From positions 3,126,206-3,190,205 of the forward strand of contig JABAKD010000021.1 of assembly GCA_012845835.1 (NCBI GenBank): a stretch of 64,000 nt of DNA, written 5' to 3'. A program made the position numbers and the translations under genes. This DNA is from Undaria pinnatifida (taxonomy: Eukaryota > Sar > Phaeophyceae > Laminariales > Alariaceae). How positions within the stretch are numbered: the stretch's first letter is position 1; every line of letters starts with the position of its first letter. Shown here in pieces: positions 1 to 11,012 of the stretch. Below the pieces are notes generated by a model that saw only the letters and a list, made by a program, of their open reading frames with translations, was not told where the DNA came from and did not search any database.

Positions 1-2
1 TT

Positions 3-170
3 AAAAGAAAAGCAATGCATGAGATGGACACTGTCCCCGTTGATATTGCTCGACAATCAACCCAACGAAGCAGGCCGCAGCATCTCTCCATCCTTCTGGC
101 TGATTGGATGAGCGGGGTCACGGTGCAAGCGATCTTCTACGGCAAGAGTCAGTTTGATATTACTGAGAAG
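3..170 (+). CDS. Exon-like open stretch, partial at left edge
   Basis: The frame is open from the window edge through residues such as MHEMDTVPVDIARQ and ILLADWMSGVTVQAIFYG to TEK. It is followed directly by GTGAGG, a good spliceosomal donor (AAG|GTGAGG, phase 0). The first in-frame ATG is at 15, but the frame is open upstream, so this may be an internal exon cut by the window. Amino-acid composition looks protein-like, with no low complexity. I recognise no domain. No matching downstream exon was identified before the MITE at 594. It could be a chance ORF of 56 codons; the donor is what raises it above background. Confidence 0.3.
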
Positions 171-593
171 GTGAGGGGAAGTACTGTATATACTAAAGCG
201 TTGGAAATAGTGTACTCATTTCGTTCATGACCTAAGTTGTTTGACCGTAGACGTTCGAGCCCCTGCGATGCCGAGACGGGGCACATCAGGTTTTCATCGA
301 CCGGGCAGACATATTGCGCACCAAGCGCGCAGCGCCCGTGAGATGTTGTGACATCTATACCTGAGCTTTTGGTAGACGCGCATTTGTTCCATTCGCCGAC
401 GAGTGTGTCACATCCGATGGAGGCGCGGCACCTAACAATTCTCTGCGGCTCATGCCAAGCCACTAGAAGGGCGACGAGTTCGATATTTTGTACCGACTAG
501 GTTAAACGTGCGACACTACAAGAATAATTTTACCGCGCGGGCGTGGTACTGCAGGTTCTTACGTTGGATTCTGGACACCCACGGCTATGGTAG
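171..593. other. Unassigned sequence between exon-like piece and MITE
   Basis: No convincing coding, RNA or repeat signal was seen. A minus-strand open frame over 149-463 (104 codons) has no recognisable domain and overlaps the exon-like stretch, so it is not called. The last four bases (GTAG, 590-593) are the left target-site duplication candidate of the adjoining MITE. Confidence 0.4.
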
Positions 594-843
594 GACGCGT
601 GCTACGACAGAGGTGCACCACGGTTTTTCTGAGGTCCCTCAATTGTGAAGCTTAAGCCCCCCCCCAAAACCTGATTTGGAGAAAAACAAAACTACTGACC
701 GGATGAAACATCCCATGGCCGTACACGACGAGAATCATGCAAAAACAAAATGGTCTATATATTTCCGACGATTTCGGGTCAAGGGTCCCCGTCACTCCAA
801 ACCATTTGACACAAAAAGTGCTACCTCTATCGTAGCACGCGTC
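594..843 (+). mobile_element. MITE family 1, complete copy (250 bp)
   Basis: The left terminal inverted repeat is 594-614 (begins GACGCGTGCTACGACAGAGG) and the right one is 823-843 (ACCTCTATCGTAGCACGCGT then C). They are reverse complements over 21 bp with one mismatch. The flanks are GTAG (590-593) and GTAG (844-847), a 4-bp apparent target-site duplication. The interior carries motifs shared with the other copies: CTCAATT near the left end, CTGATTTGGAGAAAAAC, a CCCATGGCC core and a GGGTCAAGGGTCCCCGTCA block. No coding capacity is visible, so it would depend on transposase from another element. Copies at 4114-4362 and 50511-50777 align along their whole length. Confidence 0.8.
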
Positions 844-1504
844 GTAGGGGGTTCCCTTCTGTTTTTGTTTTGGGTGGTGACTCGGGGTCTCTCCCTCGAG
901 CGACCCCCCGCTCCTCTTCGAACTTGAACTTTCGTGTTGTGTTGGTTTGGCGATATGAATTCGCAACGGAATGGTAGGCGACGCTGCGCCAAAACTAATC
1001 TCTGGAAGTATTTCTGTCCGTGAGGTCTAGAGTCACTCATGCGTGTGCTAAGAAGCCGCTATTAATAGGGAAAATGGGGGTGCCCCCCTACCGTAGCACA
1101 TTGGTCCCACCTCCGACCCGCGCGGCTAGGGCGGCTTCATGTGCCCCCCGCTGCAGTAGTTAGCATTCAGTTGCCTTCGACGCTCAAGGCATCCTACGCT
1201 ACAGATGAACGCTGCCGTTCTGAGGCCCGCTCGTCACTTTCAAAGCCCTACAGCTCACCCAACAACCAATCTTGTGTAAACTGAAAGATCAACTCGATGG
1301 TCATACCCATAGCCTAGCTATACATAGAACTCATTTTTTGAAGCCAAGAGTTTGACATTCCGAAGATTTCGGGTTAAGGAGCCCCGTCATGCAGCAGAAA
1401 CAATAATCTGCGAACGAACACGTTCTGCCGCTGACTGATTCTACGATACGCCCCCCGCCAAACCAGCGGTTTTCTGCAGCAAACGTTTCGGGCTGCTCGA
1501 TACG
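844..1504. other. Unassigned; fragments of MITE interior
   Basis: No gene was seen. Around 1355-1395 a block reading GATTTCGGGTTAAGGAGCCC matches the right interior of MITE family 1, so part of this stretch is an eroded copy. Near 1075-1100 the string CCCCCCTACCGTAGCAC recurs in similar form near 2700 and 40520 and looks like the end of another small element. Confidence 0.4.
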
Positions 1505-1690
1505 AAGAAGGATGCTATGAAAAGTATGTTTTTACGTGTATTTTCTCGTTCGCGAAGGACTATCGACCAATGACGTCGGGGTGGCAAAGGGCACCGTATT
1601 TCGGGAGATACGGCCGTGGGCTTGTTTCAAAACCGGCGATTTCGGTAAAGAAAAGTTGGGGGGGCTACCGTAGAATGACTCCGCTATCGC
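1505..1690 (+). repeat. Dispersed repeat ending in GGGGGGCTACCGTAGAAT
   Basis: This stretch (ATCGACCAATGACGTCGGGG, GTATTTCGGGAGATACGGCC, TTTCAAAACCGGCGATTTCG, then the G-run and CTACCGTAGAAT) aligns with 9350-9540 in inverted orientation and with 9541-9615 in the same orientation. It has no coding signal. It is probably a small non-autonomous element related by its terminal CTACCGTAG string to the MITE families in this window. Confidence 0.55.
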
Positions 1691-1803
1691 AGCCTTCTTC
1701 ACTCTTCCCCCTTTTGAAGCCCAAGCACGAGGGCTACGGTAGACGTGCACCGTTTTGGTTACTGGTGCTCGTCGTTGGAGGAGCCTAACACCTCACCCCC
1801 AGA

Positions 1804-2150
1804 GACGCGTGCTAAGGTAGAGGTAGCACTTTTTGGCTGAAGCACTTTCTGAACGACGGGGCTGCTCAGGCCACAACCCTTGGAAGGCCATTCTTGTTTT
1901 TAAATCCCCCCCCACACATTTTCAATGCATGCCTACAGTAGATCATGGGAGGTTTCATCGGATACTCCTTGCCTCCCACCCCTTTTCATCGGAAACTCCT
2001 TCCTCCTCCCTCCGCCCACCCCAGACAAGACAACCTTTTGGTAGAGGTACAGCACCAGTAAAATATTGAAGTATAGAGCTCATCAAGTGAGAAGTCCCAG
2101 GAAAATAAATGGTGCACCTTTACTGGTGCTGCTCGCTTGACGAGCGTCGT
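1804..2150 (+). mobile_element. MITE-like fragment, family 2 left terminus
   Basis: GACGCGTGCTAAGGTAGAGG at 1804-1823 followed by TAGCAC matches the left inverted repeat of the MITEs, with the GTAGCAC extension shared with the elements at 29528 and 54015. A right-end-like string GGTGCACCTTTACTGGTGCT lies near 2111-2130, but the terminal bases are not well preserved. The right boundary is therefore uncertain. Confidence 0.45.
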
Positions 2151-3684
2151 GCCTCAAACGGTTTTGCCGAAACAAGTGGACGTTCGACCCAATGAATAAA
2201 CCCATGCATGCCTACCGTAGGTATTGCAAAGCATTCGTATTACAAAACAAGATAATGCATGTCATTTCGACCGTTTTCTTGACAGGTTAGGAGCCTCGTC
2301 ATGCAGGAAATTAGTGAGGTCAGTCTGATATCATTTCCTTTATCGTAGACACGTAGTCAATGGGCTGCCTCGCACGAGGTAGTCTACAGGTATTTTAGGT
2401 TGCCCCCGCGTCTCACGAGATGAGAGCAAAACGGTAGGGGGGGGGGAAGGACGGGCGGGGGAGGGGGGGTACGACCGTTTTCACCCTGTAAGGTAGGCAA
2501 CTCGCGCGAGTGTCACTCAACAGCTGACACCAAAAAAAAACTATCTAGTTGGCGTAGTGCAATAAGTTGTTTTCCTCGGCCGTGAATAAGACGGAACCAA
2601 AGAACATCAAGAAAAAAGAACAGACTGCGTGGAAAAACAAAAAGGGTAGCGCCACGCCAGGCACAGAACCACTGAGACAAGAGACCTTCAAAGTTACCCC
2701 CCTACAATAGCACCTTAGTCGGGTGACAACGTTGACAGCGGCGTTCATGACCCCCCAGTTAAACCCGTTTTATCCCACTATGGTACCCGGAGTTGTTGGA
2801 GACAATTCCCTGGGATTCAGATTGGGGTTTATTTCCGGAGTCAGATTGGGTTTTATTTCCGCAGTAGAAGTTGGTCATAAAAGAGTGTGGTCCCACACAG
2901 ATCGTGCCCCCCTTACACTCACAGTAGCGCAAACAATTTTTCCGGGGTTCCCCACCCGAGGAGCTCTAAAAGAAAAGGATAAATAGTATCTGGATTAATC
3001 CTTTGACACAGGTACCAAAACAAGAAATATTGCAGGTCAAGAATGGCATTCCGACACGATGGTGGGATGAACTGTCCCGCAATCCAGTAAACGCTTCACC
3101 CTGACAGCTCTTCTACCGCGGTATCATAACATCAACCGATTTTCTTGTCGTTTGGTTTTGCCGCCCCGCTATTTGCAGTTTGAGTTCCAACGCCGATCGC
3201 TCACGAACATCTCCGAATGTTACAGATGTGTGCAACGATGGAGGTAGCATGCTGAATGACGGGGATATTTAAGCCAAAAATCGGCGGAATGGCATTGTGT
3301 TTTAGTATTTTCGTTTTTGTTTTGTACCCAGGCCCCATGGGTTCCTTCATTGGGCAGCACTTCAAGTGTACTCAAAATACGCTTTTGGCTTAGAAGGAAA
3401 AAAAGCTCCTTAATAGGTTAGGAGACCCAGAAAGAAACATAACACACCCTGCAAGTGTCAAGGAACAGCACCAAGGCAACGCCAGTAGCGGTACAGCCGC
3501 CGCTCCGCCCGTGGCACACGTTTCACACGTCTAGCTGCCCCGTGTATTACCCACAACAGCGCTACTATTACAGTAGAGTACAACTACTGCTTCTGATGTG
3601 CTTCAGGGTTACCGCCTACCCGGTCTACCACTGTTGGTATACTCTAACCACACTACCCCGGTGGGGTTATTCCGTTAATTGCAG
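2151..3684. other. Unassigned, repeat scraps, G-rich tract
   Basis: No gene is supported. A G-rich run at about 2434-2470 has several G tracts and could form a quadruplex. A 12-bp palindrome ACTCGCGCGAGT at 2500-2511 recurs at 40353-40364. In both places it is followed about 200 bp later by a CCCCCTAC...TAGC string, so both may be copies of one small element. Open frames at 2723-2986 and 3455-3691 show no domains. Confidence 0.35.
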
Positions 3685-3916
3685 GCGATGATGACAACCG
3701 CGACGGCGCTTTTCATGCTCCCGACGGCCCTCATTTTCCCAACGCTCTTGAGAGAGGCAAACACGCCGCCGGCGTCGGTCACTCTTAGGACAAAAGACGC
3801 CCCCCGTCCCGAGCAGCATAATCAGCACGGCGTCAGGGACCGCAGCATGACCGAACGAAGCTTAGACGACATACTCGGAGAAGACAGCGAAGATTCCGAA
3901 GAAGCGTTGGAGGCAG
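3685..3916 (+). CDS. Exon-like stretch with hydrophobic start and acidic tail
   Basis: An acceptor-like TTAATTGCAG precedes position 3685, and CAG|GTGAGC at 3914-3920 gives a donor, leaving phase 1. The reading frame begins AMMTTATALFMLPTALIF, a hydrophobic stretch that could be a signal peptide or membrane segment. It continues through a hydrophilic part with SLDDILGEDSEDSEEALEAG, a Ser/Asp/Glu-rich acidic run. The SLDDIL...GTGAGC end is echoed in decayed form near 4930-5020 and 5420-5470, so this unit was locally duplicated. No family was recognised. It may be a genuine exon or a relic of one. Confidence 0.3.
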
Positions 3917-4113
3917 GTGAGCGTTGTTAGACGTGAGTCCCATGCTGTCGAAATCCCCTATTATCCACGACCTACGTCAATTTGTAGGACGTTTTGAAAG
4001 GGGACCGTGCTAAAGCATCAATCATCAGGTGTATATGTGTATATCATTGTCGGAGGGTATCGGCTGCAATGGGGCCCATATCAACTCAGACGACGCAGTC
4101 GACGAGGAGACCG

Positions 4114-4362
4114 GACGCGTGCTACGATATAGAGGTGCACCACTTTGTTTCTGAGGCTCCTCAATTTGGGAGCTTAACATCCCTCCCAATAACTGATTTG
4201 GAGAAAAACTAAAACTTCTACCGGATAAAACAGCACATGGCCTAGGTACACAAGGAGAATGATGCGAAAAAAAGGCCCATTTCCGACAACTGTTGGCTAA
4301 GTAGCACCATTATGCACAAACCATTTCAGTCGAAACGTGATACCTCTGTCGTAGCACGCGTC
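4114..4362 (+). mobile_element. MITE family 1, complete copy (249 bp)
   Basis: The left terminal repeat starts GACGCGTGCTACGATATAGA at 4114 and the right one is 4342-4362 (ACCTCTGTCGTAGCACGCGT then C). The interior follows the copy at 594 throughout, including CTGATTTGGAGAAAAACTAA and the CATGGCCTAGGTACAC core. The four flanking bases are ACCG on the left and AACG on the right, only 3 of 4 matching. The target duplication is therefore degraded, or the site differs. Confidence 0.75.
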
Positions 4363-5045
4363 AACGAAGTTTTCGATTCAGCAATATGTGCAGAGTACTG
4401 TCGTTAGCCGTGGATCCCAGACTCGCAAATTCGTATATTGCACTCATGGCAAACAGAAAGCTGTCTCGTCCCCAGCCACACACGTGCTTTTGGGAGGGGC
4501 CGGGGGGCGAAGGGGGTGAAAACAAAATATCACGAGAATCCATGCTTGCGCGATTTCACCGATCGCAATTTGACCTAAGTTATCTCAGACGGACACACTT
4601 CACGAGGGGAACGAGTATTTGGAAAAAGCTATCTTCTTACAGGTGACTAAAGCGTCGGGCAGCCAATCCAACGCATCCAACTTCGGAGGCTACGTGATCT
4701 ATGGCACTCTTCAATAGACCACGCTTTCACAGTGCCCGGGTGGTCCTGTGGAGAGTGCTATGCAGGCAACGAGTGACTAAGTGGTCCAGTGGATATAGCT
4801 ATATCACCAAAAGGCGCAGCACGTCAGCGTTCTGAAGCTTCTCACTCGAACGCGTTTATAAAAGATTGCGTAGCAACACACGTGTCAAGGACACTCAACG
4901 GTAGCTCGACGTCATCGGGCGCACAAGTACCCAGCTTGACGTAGACGACATACTCGACAACGAAAAGGGATATTAGAATGATGCATTGGTTGTAGGTGGG
5001 CGTCGGTTGCTGTGAGTCCCTGCAATAGACTCTCAAACTCACATA
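4363..5045. other. Unassigned; decayed echo of the 3.7-kb exon
   Basis: At about 4930-5020 the bases GTAGACGACATACTCGACAA followed by a GTGGGCG...GTGAGTCCC end resemble the 3' end of the exon-like unit at 3685-3916 and its flank. This suggests a tandem duplication that has since decayed. An 86-codon plus-strand frame at 4386-4646 shows no domain. Confidence 0.3.
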
Positions 5046-5381
5046 TTAATTGACCGACAAACAATATCCACAATCACACCCGCCCCAATTCCTGCGATAG
5101 CCAAAAGGCACCATACTAAAATAACATCGGATACAGTTTATACATATCGTTGTTGGACGACGTCGGTCCAAGCATAACTCAGCATAACCCTTCGAGGGGC
5201 CAGGTGCACACCTTTCGCAAATAGAGCAATCGAGGTCTTGCTGCCCGTCCAGTTCAGCATGAGCACGTAGAAGCACGGCCAGGCTCGCTCGACTTGTTGC
5301 ATCGTGGCGCGCGGACGCCACATCTGCCATCACCCGTTCCAATCCAGCGGCTCGCGTCAGGTTGTGTGACCGATGCTGCAA
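5046..5381 (-). CDS. Hypothetical cysteine-containing ORF, doubtful
   Basis: This is an open minus-strand frame of 111 codons. Its middle part (VMADVASARHDATSRASLAV, then LLRAHAELDGQQDLDCSICERC) has a protein-like composition with helical character. It carries two Cys pairs (CSICERC and later CDCGYC). There is no recognisable fold, and no start context or splice site decides its limits. It lies between two echoes of the 3.7-kb exon, so it may be part of the same decayed gene on the opposite strand, or a chance ORF. Confidence 0.15.
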   Translation of the reverse strand: MQHRSHNLTRAAGLERVMADVASARHDATSRASLAVLLRAHAELDGQQDLDCSICERCAPGPSKGYAELCLDRRRPTTICINCIRCYFSMVPFGYRRNWGGCDCGYCLSVN

Positions 5382-6019
5382 CCGTCATTTTCATTAGACA
5401 GGGTTTTCCGGCTGAATCTCCAGAGAGGTTAAACTTGGACGACGTACTCTGACGAAGAGAAAAGAGAACGCTTGCCACGGTAAGGGCAGATCTTCTTGAT
5501 TTCCATGAGATTCCTTTCTGGTTGACGGAGCTATTCAGCTGAGGGACTACAGTAGTACCTAACATCGTTGTGTTTCGCAATAATAGCGTTCGGCGTTTTA
5601 ATTCTAGGGGGTGGGAATGTTTGTCGGATTGCACTTTCATCTTTCCCAAAGTCTTTACTTGCTTGGATGGGGTATTCTCTAGAGCTCCTCATGCGAGGAG
5701 CCTCTGAAATAGATGGTGCTGCCCATACCGAAGCTTTCCTCAAAGAAATTCGTGAAACACGTGTCATATTCTTTGAGACTCACCTCATGGGGGGCCCTAC
5801 ATTTCACCCAACAAGCAATCAATTTTTTTGTGTTGGTGTAACGGGTTGGGTTGCGTTGGTATAAATAGACGATTTCGGACAATGACAAATGACAATGACA
5901 ATGCTGCGACTTGCTTGAGTTGAAGAGGCCCGTCCGCACGGAACAGTTTGGTTGAGAAACTGGCACGTGGTAGGGTGGAAGTGCTCCATCTTTTTTTCTG
6001 GGACTGATTGCTTGAGGAG
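5382..6019. other. Unassigned
   Basis: At about 5420-5470 the string GGACGACGTACTCTGACGAA resembles the LDDIL-coding end of the 3.7-kb exon, a third decayed echo. Near 5690 a short inverted repeat GAGCTCCTCATGCGAGGAGC is seen. Overlapping open frames on both strands have no recognisable content. Confidence 0.3.
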
Positions 6020-6170
6020 CTTTGTATTGAAGTGCCTCAAACACGGGGTAGCCTAGATCATCATATGGTGGAGCATGTCGAGGTGGGAGCCGTCGATGGG
6101 CCCTCGGAACCATTCGTAAGACAGGTACAAGTATCGATTATCATTCTTTCTGCCGAAGAAAGGAAAACCA
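6020..6170 (-). repeat. Fragment of Copia 5' internal (gag) region
   Basis: Read on the minus strand, this matches the sequence at 33125-33270 and 39585-39730. Shared strings are GGTTCCGAGGGCCCATCGAC, then the GCTCCCACCTCGACATG block, then a GATCTAGGC...CAAG end. In the Copia element this segment lies just upstream of the glutamine-rich gag part. It is a short detached relic about 27 kb from the main element. Confidence 0.65.
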
Positions 6171-8009
6171 CTCTCAACATGCAATTAGTCAAAGGGGGCT
6201 CAACCCGAAAATATCGAAGATTATGACCGCGAACCATATCACAGGTTCTACTCTACCATCTCCGTAAATTATGTGCAGTCACACACATCAGAATACGTAC
6301 ATGTTAAATATTATCTTCGATTTTTGTTGGCTCGCTGCTCTCCGGCGGCCCCGGCATCCGAGTGTTTTTTCTCGCACTTTCGGCCGCGGGGCAAGCTAGC
6401 CTGCCATGGGTACATTGTGAAACATGTCTGGATCTCGGCCGGGCTCCGTGGCGGCGCTCGGCGCATTGAACGTCGCTTAGCTGGCTCTATTTGGCAAGGG
6501 ATTGCGCTCCGCCTCTCTGAGACGAGCAGGCCACTGGAACACCGCAAAATGTTTTTCAAATTTTGACATTTTGATATACTTTTACCATTTTTGTTCTTCG
6601 TTGTTTTGTTCGTAAACATATGGCCCGCTACTCAACTAGCCTCAGCAGCAGCACAGCAGCAGTAGCAGCAACTTCCCGGACTAAAATAACCTCAAAGAAC
6701 CACAACAGCATCAGTAGAAGCAGCAGTAGTAGCAGCAGTACACATGTGGATCGGATTGGTGTGGTAGTTGGGGGCGCGTCGCCCTGGGCCGTTTCGACCC
6801 CGGATCTCGACGTGGGTGCGTGAGCATGGGTGTAGACAAGGGTAAACCGAACGGCGCTCTCCCGCCGCGCGGGCGGCCGCTCGTCGAGGCAGGAGCGAAA
6901 GCGTCTGTGAACATGGTCGACCCGGTGTGTTAATTTTCTCTTGCCGGGTAACTAGACGTGTCTGAATGTAATGACCGTTGTTAATTCAACAAAAAGACAT
7001 ATCCCGGTATTATATTTTCGGACACAGCGGATACCAGCAGGAGGAGGCTAGGAGGTAAAGGCCGGGAGCAGCCGGGCGTTGAAACGAGCGCCATCGGCCT
7101 CTCTCCGCGCGGGAGACGGGGCTCACAGGGACATAGAGCGGGGAAAACTTGGAAGATGGCGCCAAGCGCGGCGAGGGTGGCATCGCGAGCGCAGCATGCA
7201 CGCGAGTCTCGACCAGGCCAAATATTTAGTTTTGGGCAGAGTGGAACCATGGGCAGGATTTGAGGATATGTGACTCCTTAGTAGCGATAGCCAAACTCAG
7301 AAAAATACACGGTGCCGCTGTGCCGAAAATCAGGTACAGTTCTATTTCAGCGTTTGCCACGCGCCCAGGACGCCATCTGATTGGCTGGGTGGATCGGTTT
7401 TAGGTGTGTTGCTATTATCGTACATGCACATACATTTATGACCACATACATGCGTCAGGTGGTGGCGGGTTCAGCCGGGAACACTATCGATCTAGCTCTA
7501 TTTTCTACGGGGATAAACGAGGAGTACATCAAGGTTCGGTTCCCCTCGAACACAGTACCAAAGCGTTGAACACTACCTCCAAGTTATGGGAAATCCTAGC
7601 ACGTACGCCACACGTACAACACATACATACCGAAATTGATGCCGCCAACCAAATAATTATTGTACAGCATCCAAAAGCAACTGATATTGGCTGGTCAACC
7701 CTACCAAGTAAGTGCAATAACATAAAAGACGCACTATATAGCAACGAGCACTACTCCAAGCACGGTACACAGCATTCCCTGACCACTAATAACGCGTTTG
7801 CGCGTAAATCATCATTACAACGTGCACCCACCGCTTCCTTTTGATTTCTACTCTTTCTTTGGAGCAACTATCTCATGCTACACGTTTCCCTTAAGAAGAG
7901 CAGTAGTGGGTTTTATCTGTGTGAGCACGCGTAACACCATTTTAGTAGGTGGAATTTTGCTTTTTTTACGTGTGTTACCGGCGTCCCCCTTATCGCCGTG
8001 CGACGCCCC
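6171..8009. other. Unassigned; CAG-rich and GC-rich stretches
   Basis: No gene is supported. 6640-6745 is rich in CAG/AGC triplets, and 6780-7210 is GC-rich with many CpG. Overlapping frames on both strands (for example 6311-6619 minus, 7404-7844 plus) arise from this composition and show no domains. Confidence 0.35.
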
Positions 8010-9347
8010 CTGGATTTCACGTTACCTGCACCTTGAGGGGGAGCGTTGTACCACATAGTAACTCAGATTTGTTCACAGACATAAACCAACATTCTCCCTG
8101 CCTGTGTGCACGTCATGATAACGTTCATTTAAAGAGCACCATCCAAAGCCTTGTTTATTCAATCAAAGCACATGCCTCAAATATCCAGTGTCGATTTCTC
8201 AACAACACTGCCTCTGCTCCAAGACCCTGAATATTGATACCCAATGCCGTAGCTAGCGGAATTAAACTGCAGTAATCGTAGCGGAAATCGCTGATGAGAA
8301 TATGGGCGATCAAACGTGCAGTAGGATTAATCCGTGTAAGACCAAAACGAAAAACTCTAGACTGTGGTACAATAAATGAAGCCGAACATTACCTCCAAAC
8401 CACCAATAATTCACCTTAAATTATCATACTCCCAAGCCTTCGATCAAGAAAATTCGATGCTGAAATCAAGAAAACAAAAATCGAGATTCGGCATCCAATA
8501 TTGTTCCCCCAAGTTGATGTACTTCTAAATCCTCGATCAAGCAAAATTCTGGTTCGGTGGTAGATGCTCTCGTTTTCAACATGCCCTAGGCAAAATGAAA
8601 AATATTAAAACCATTAGTATCAAGGCAGACACGAGTTCGATTATCGGACATTGATATAAGCACATTGTGAATTCTTCATTCCCCCTGCTCGTGACAACTG
8701 TCATGATAATGCTCATTCCATCCTATACATTAATGCAGACACAAAAATATAACCCTCGAAATTATACAAAGTGTAAGGTCATCGCCTTCAACTATTATTT
8801 CATGATCCAAAAAAATCAGCTAAGATATTTCTCCCCCACTCCGGAGTCAAGCCACATTTTGTCCAACCAGTCCCGCTCTGGTTTAGTCCACGCCGAGCTT
8901 TCAACACGCGTTGGTGTTACAAGGCACTTTGATCCTGACATGTGCTTCTTTTACTATGGAAGCCAGCATTGGTCATACCTGCCTACTCTACCTGCTCAAC
9001 GCGGAGGTTTCCTTTCAAAATTGTCATCAAGCATCCTACCAGCACTCGAACAGACCAGTCGCCCTCCGGATCACAATCTTGTCGAACTTGCGGAGTTTGA
9101 GACCTTTCTCGAGCGGGTTTCTTCCACCTGTAATATTAATCAGTAATATGGGTTATGAAAAATGCGTCGTTAGCCTCCTTCTGCAGATTCAACCATCAAA
9201 TACCCGCAGAAATACCAACATATCCTAGTTTCTGATCTTAATATTGGCCATATTATCCATTTTCAGGCATTCAACACTGTAATGAAGATACTAATATCAA
9301 ACATCAATATCAAAAGCTCCCCAAAACAACCTATCTATATAATATCC
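8010..9347 (-). repeat. AT-rich Copia-associated repeat, long copy (solo-LTR candidate)
   Basis: On the minus strand, 9347 down to about 8640 aligns with 38701-39446, which follows the Copia RNase H stop. 8640 down to about 8010 aligns with 27500-28125. Matching strings include CCAACCAGTCCCGCTCTGG, CAACACGCGTTGGT, GTTAGCCTCCT...GCAGATTCAACCATCAAA, and GATCGAAGGCTTGGGAGTAT. Because this copy spans what the two others hold separately, it may be the full-length repeat. Its place beside the Copia 3' end suggests an LTR. The open frame of 159 codons on the plus strand here is a by-product. Confidence 0.6.
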
Positions 9348-9349
9348 CA

Positions 9350-9615
9350 GGAGAGTTATTCTACGGTAGTCCCCCCAACGCTTCTTCAACGAAATCGCAT
9401 GTTTTGAAACCAGCTCCCGGCCGTACCTCATGAAATATGGTGGCCCTTGCCACCACCCCGAGGTCATCGCTCAATAGTCCTTTGCAACCAAGGAAATACA
9501 TGAAGATATTTTCTATATAACATCATTCCTAGTGTCGAGCAGCCATGAAACGTTCGTTAAAAAGAAAATCGCTGGTTTGGGGGGGGGCTATCGTAGAATC
9601 AGTCAGGAGCCAGGT
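9350..9615. repeat. Inverted pair of the 1.5-kb dispersed repeat
   Basis: 9350-9540 is an inverted copy of 1505-1690 (GGCCGTACCTCATGAAATAT, CCACCCCGAGGTCATCGCTC). 9541-9615 carries the end of the same unit in direct orientation (AAAATCGCTGG, G-run, CTATCGTAGAATC). Two units therefore meet head to head. The unit abuts the AT-rich repeat ending at 9347. Confidence 0.55.
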
Positions 9616-10242
9616 AATGTACTCGGTCGAGCAACATTCGATAGTCAAATCAGGAAGGAAAACTCTCTAGTTTCAGTGTCAAACGCTCCCAAACACAATC
9701 AATACCATATCTCCAAATACTAGTAACTTGAGGTCCGTGGGGGAAATTCAATAGTGGAATGAAAACCAAAATTTCAGTACCCAATGCTCGTAAAAACAAC
9801 CAATACGTTACCTTCAGGTACTGTACTTAAAATCCGCGGGCAAAACTCAAAATAAATGCTTGTATTCTTCGTTCGTTCGTACATAACCTGTAACATGTGA
9901 TCACCTGTGGAGTATGTCAGCCATATATTAGTCTACCCTTCACACCCGATCACTCGATTTTGAACACAATGGCGGGGGGGGGGTTGAACACAATCCTATC
10001 ATTCACCATTGCCCAGTATGAGAACGTCAATGAACAACAATTTGACATATACCAGGTACTATATTTTTGCAGGCATAACATCAGGCAGGGTTGGAACTCA
10101 GTCGTGTGTTAAAAGCATGACCGCGCTATCCATCATTTCTCGTTTTGGCAGAGGTACACACTACTGTGTTTTAGCAACAAAATGAAGGATGAATTAATAT
10201 ATGTGAACTTTTCCGGGCAAACTAAAGAAGATCGTGCCACCC
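9616..10242. other. Unassigned AT-rich sequence
   Basis: No gene, RNA or clear repeat boundary was seen. Two short strings, CCAATACCATATCTCC and CCAATACGTTACCTTCAG, recur within it about 80 bp apart. Confidence 0.35.
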
Positions 10243-10272
10243 CGACCACATTGTTGTTGATATTGTTGTTCT
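10243..10272 (-). repeat. (CAA)n-type 3' tail of LINE copy 1
   Basis: The plus strand reads GTTGTTGATATTGTTGTT, that is CAA/AAC triplets at the 3' end of the minus-strand element. The second LINE copy ends in a longer run of the same triplet at 15592-15650, which supports this as the element's own terminal microsatellite. Confidence 0.65.
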
Positions 10273-11012
10273 CACATGCACACGCGTAATCAAGTCCGTG
10301 GTCACAGGACAGGCTTGAGTCACTCTGGAGCTAAGGTATACCCCAGGAAAAAACACAAACAAACCAAAGGCGGTATACGCATGTACCACAGTTGACGCAA
10401 TTGATGCCTCCGCCAAAAACATATCAAAGTGAAATCGGGAGTCAGCCTACGATATACCAGGCCCCGTACTGGTGCATAGGTCTCACTACTCGCTCCTGGA
10501 AAACCTACTATACCGCTTGCCACCCAGGAAAGACTACCACGTATATATTACGCGTAGTACTTATCACTACGCATACGCACGCCAGACTCAAGTCCATTGG
10601 AAAAAAGAAAAAAATAAACGAAAAGAAAAGAAAATAAGAGAAAAGAAAGGAAAATAAGAGAAACTAATAGAGCAAAGCGAAAAAGGAAAGGAAATTAAAG
10701 AAAAGACAAGACAAAAAGAGGAAGCAAGAAAAGGAAAAGAGGAAGCAAGAAAAGGAAAAGAGAAAAAACGTCATACTAGCAGACCCTAGGAACTAACTAA
10801 TGACGGCATTGGGCTTATAAAGGGTTTCAAGTGCATCAATGGAAATGGGGGGAGAATGCAACCAGGCGAAGAAGTCAGGGCGGCGTTACGCTAACTTTTG
10901 ACGGCCATTGGAAGGCCCACAAACTTCAAGACGATGATGGCCAGACCCAGATTTCAGTCTTTTGGGCAGGACGCCCCCCCCCCCCCCCTCCCCCCCTACC
11001 CCCCCGGACCTT

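Noticed and set aside
6311..7273. Overlapping ORFs of 60-100 codons on both strands
   Set aside because: GC-rich and CAG-rich composition keeps frames open; no domain or splice support.
8667..9228. ORFs of 159 and 105 codons on the plus strand
   Set aside because: They lie inside the AT-rich Copia-associated repeat; the copy near 39 kb does not keep these frames and the codons show no domain.
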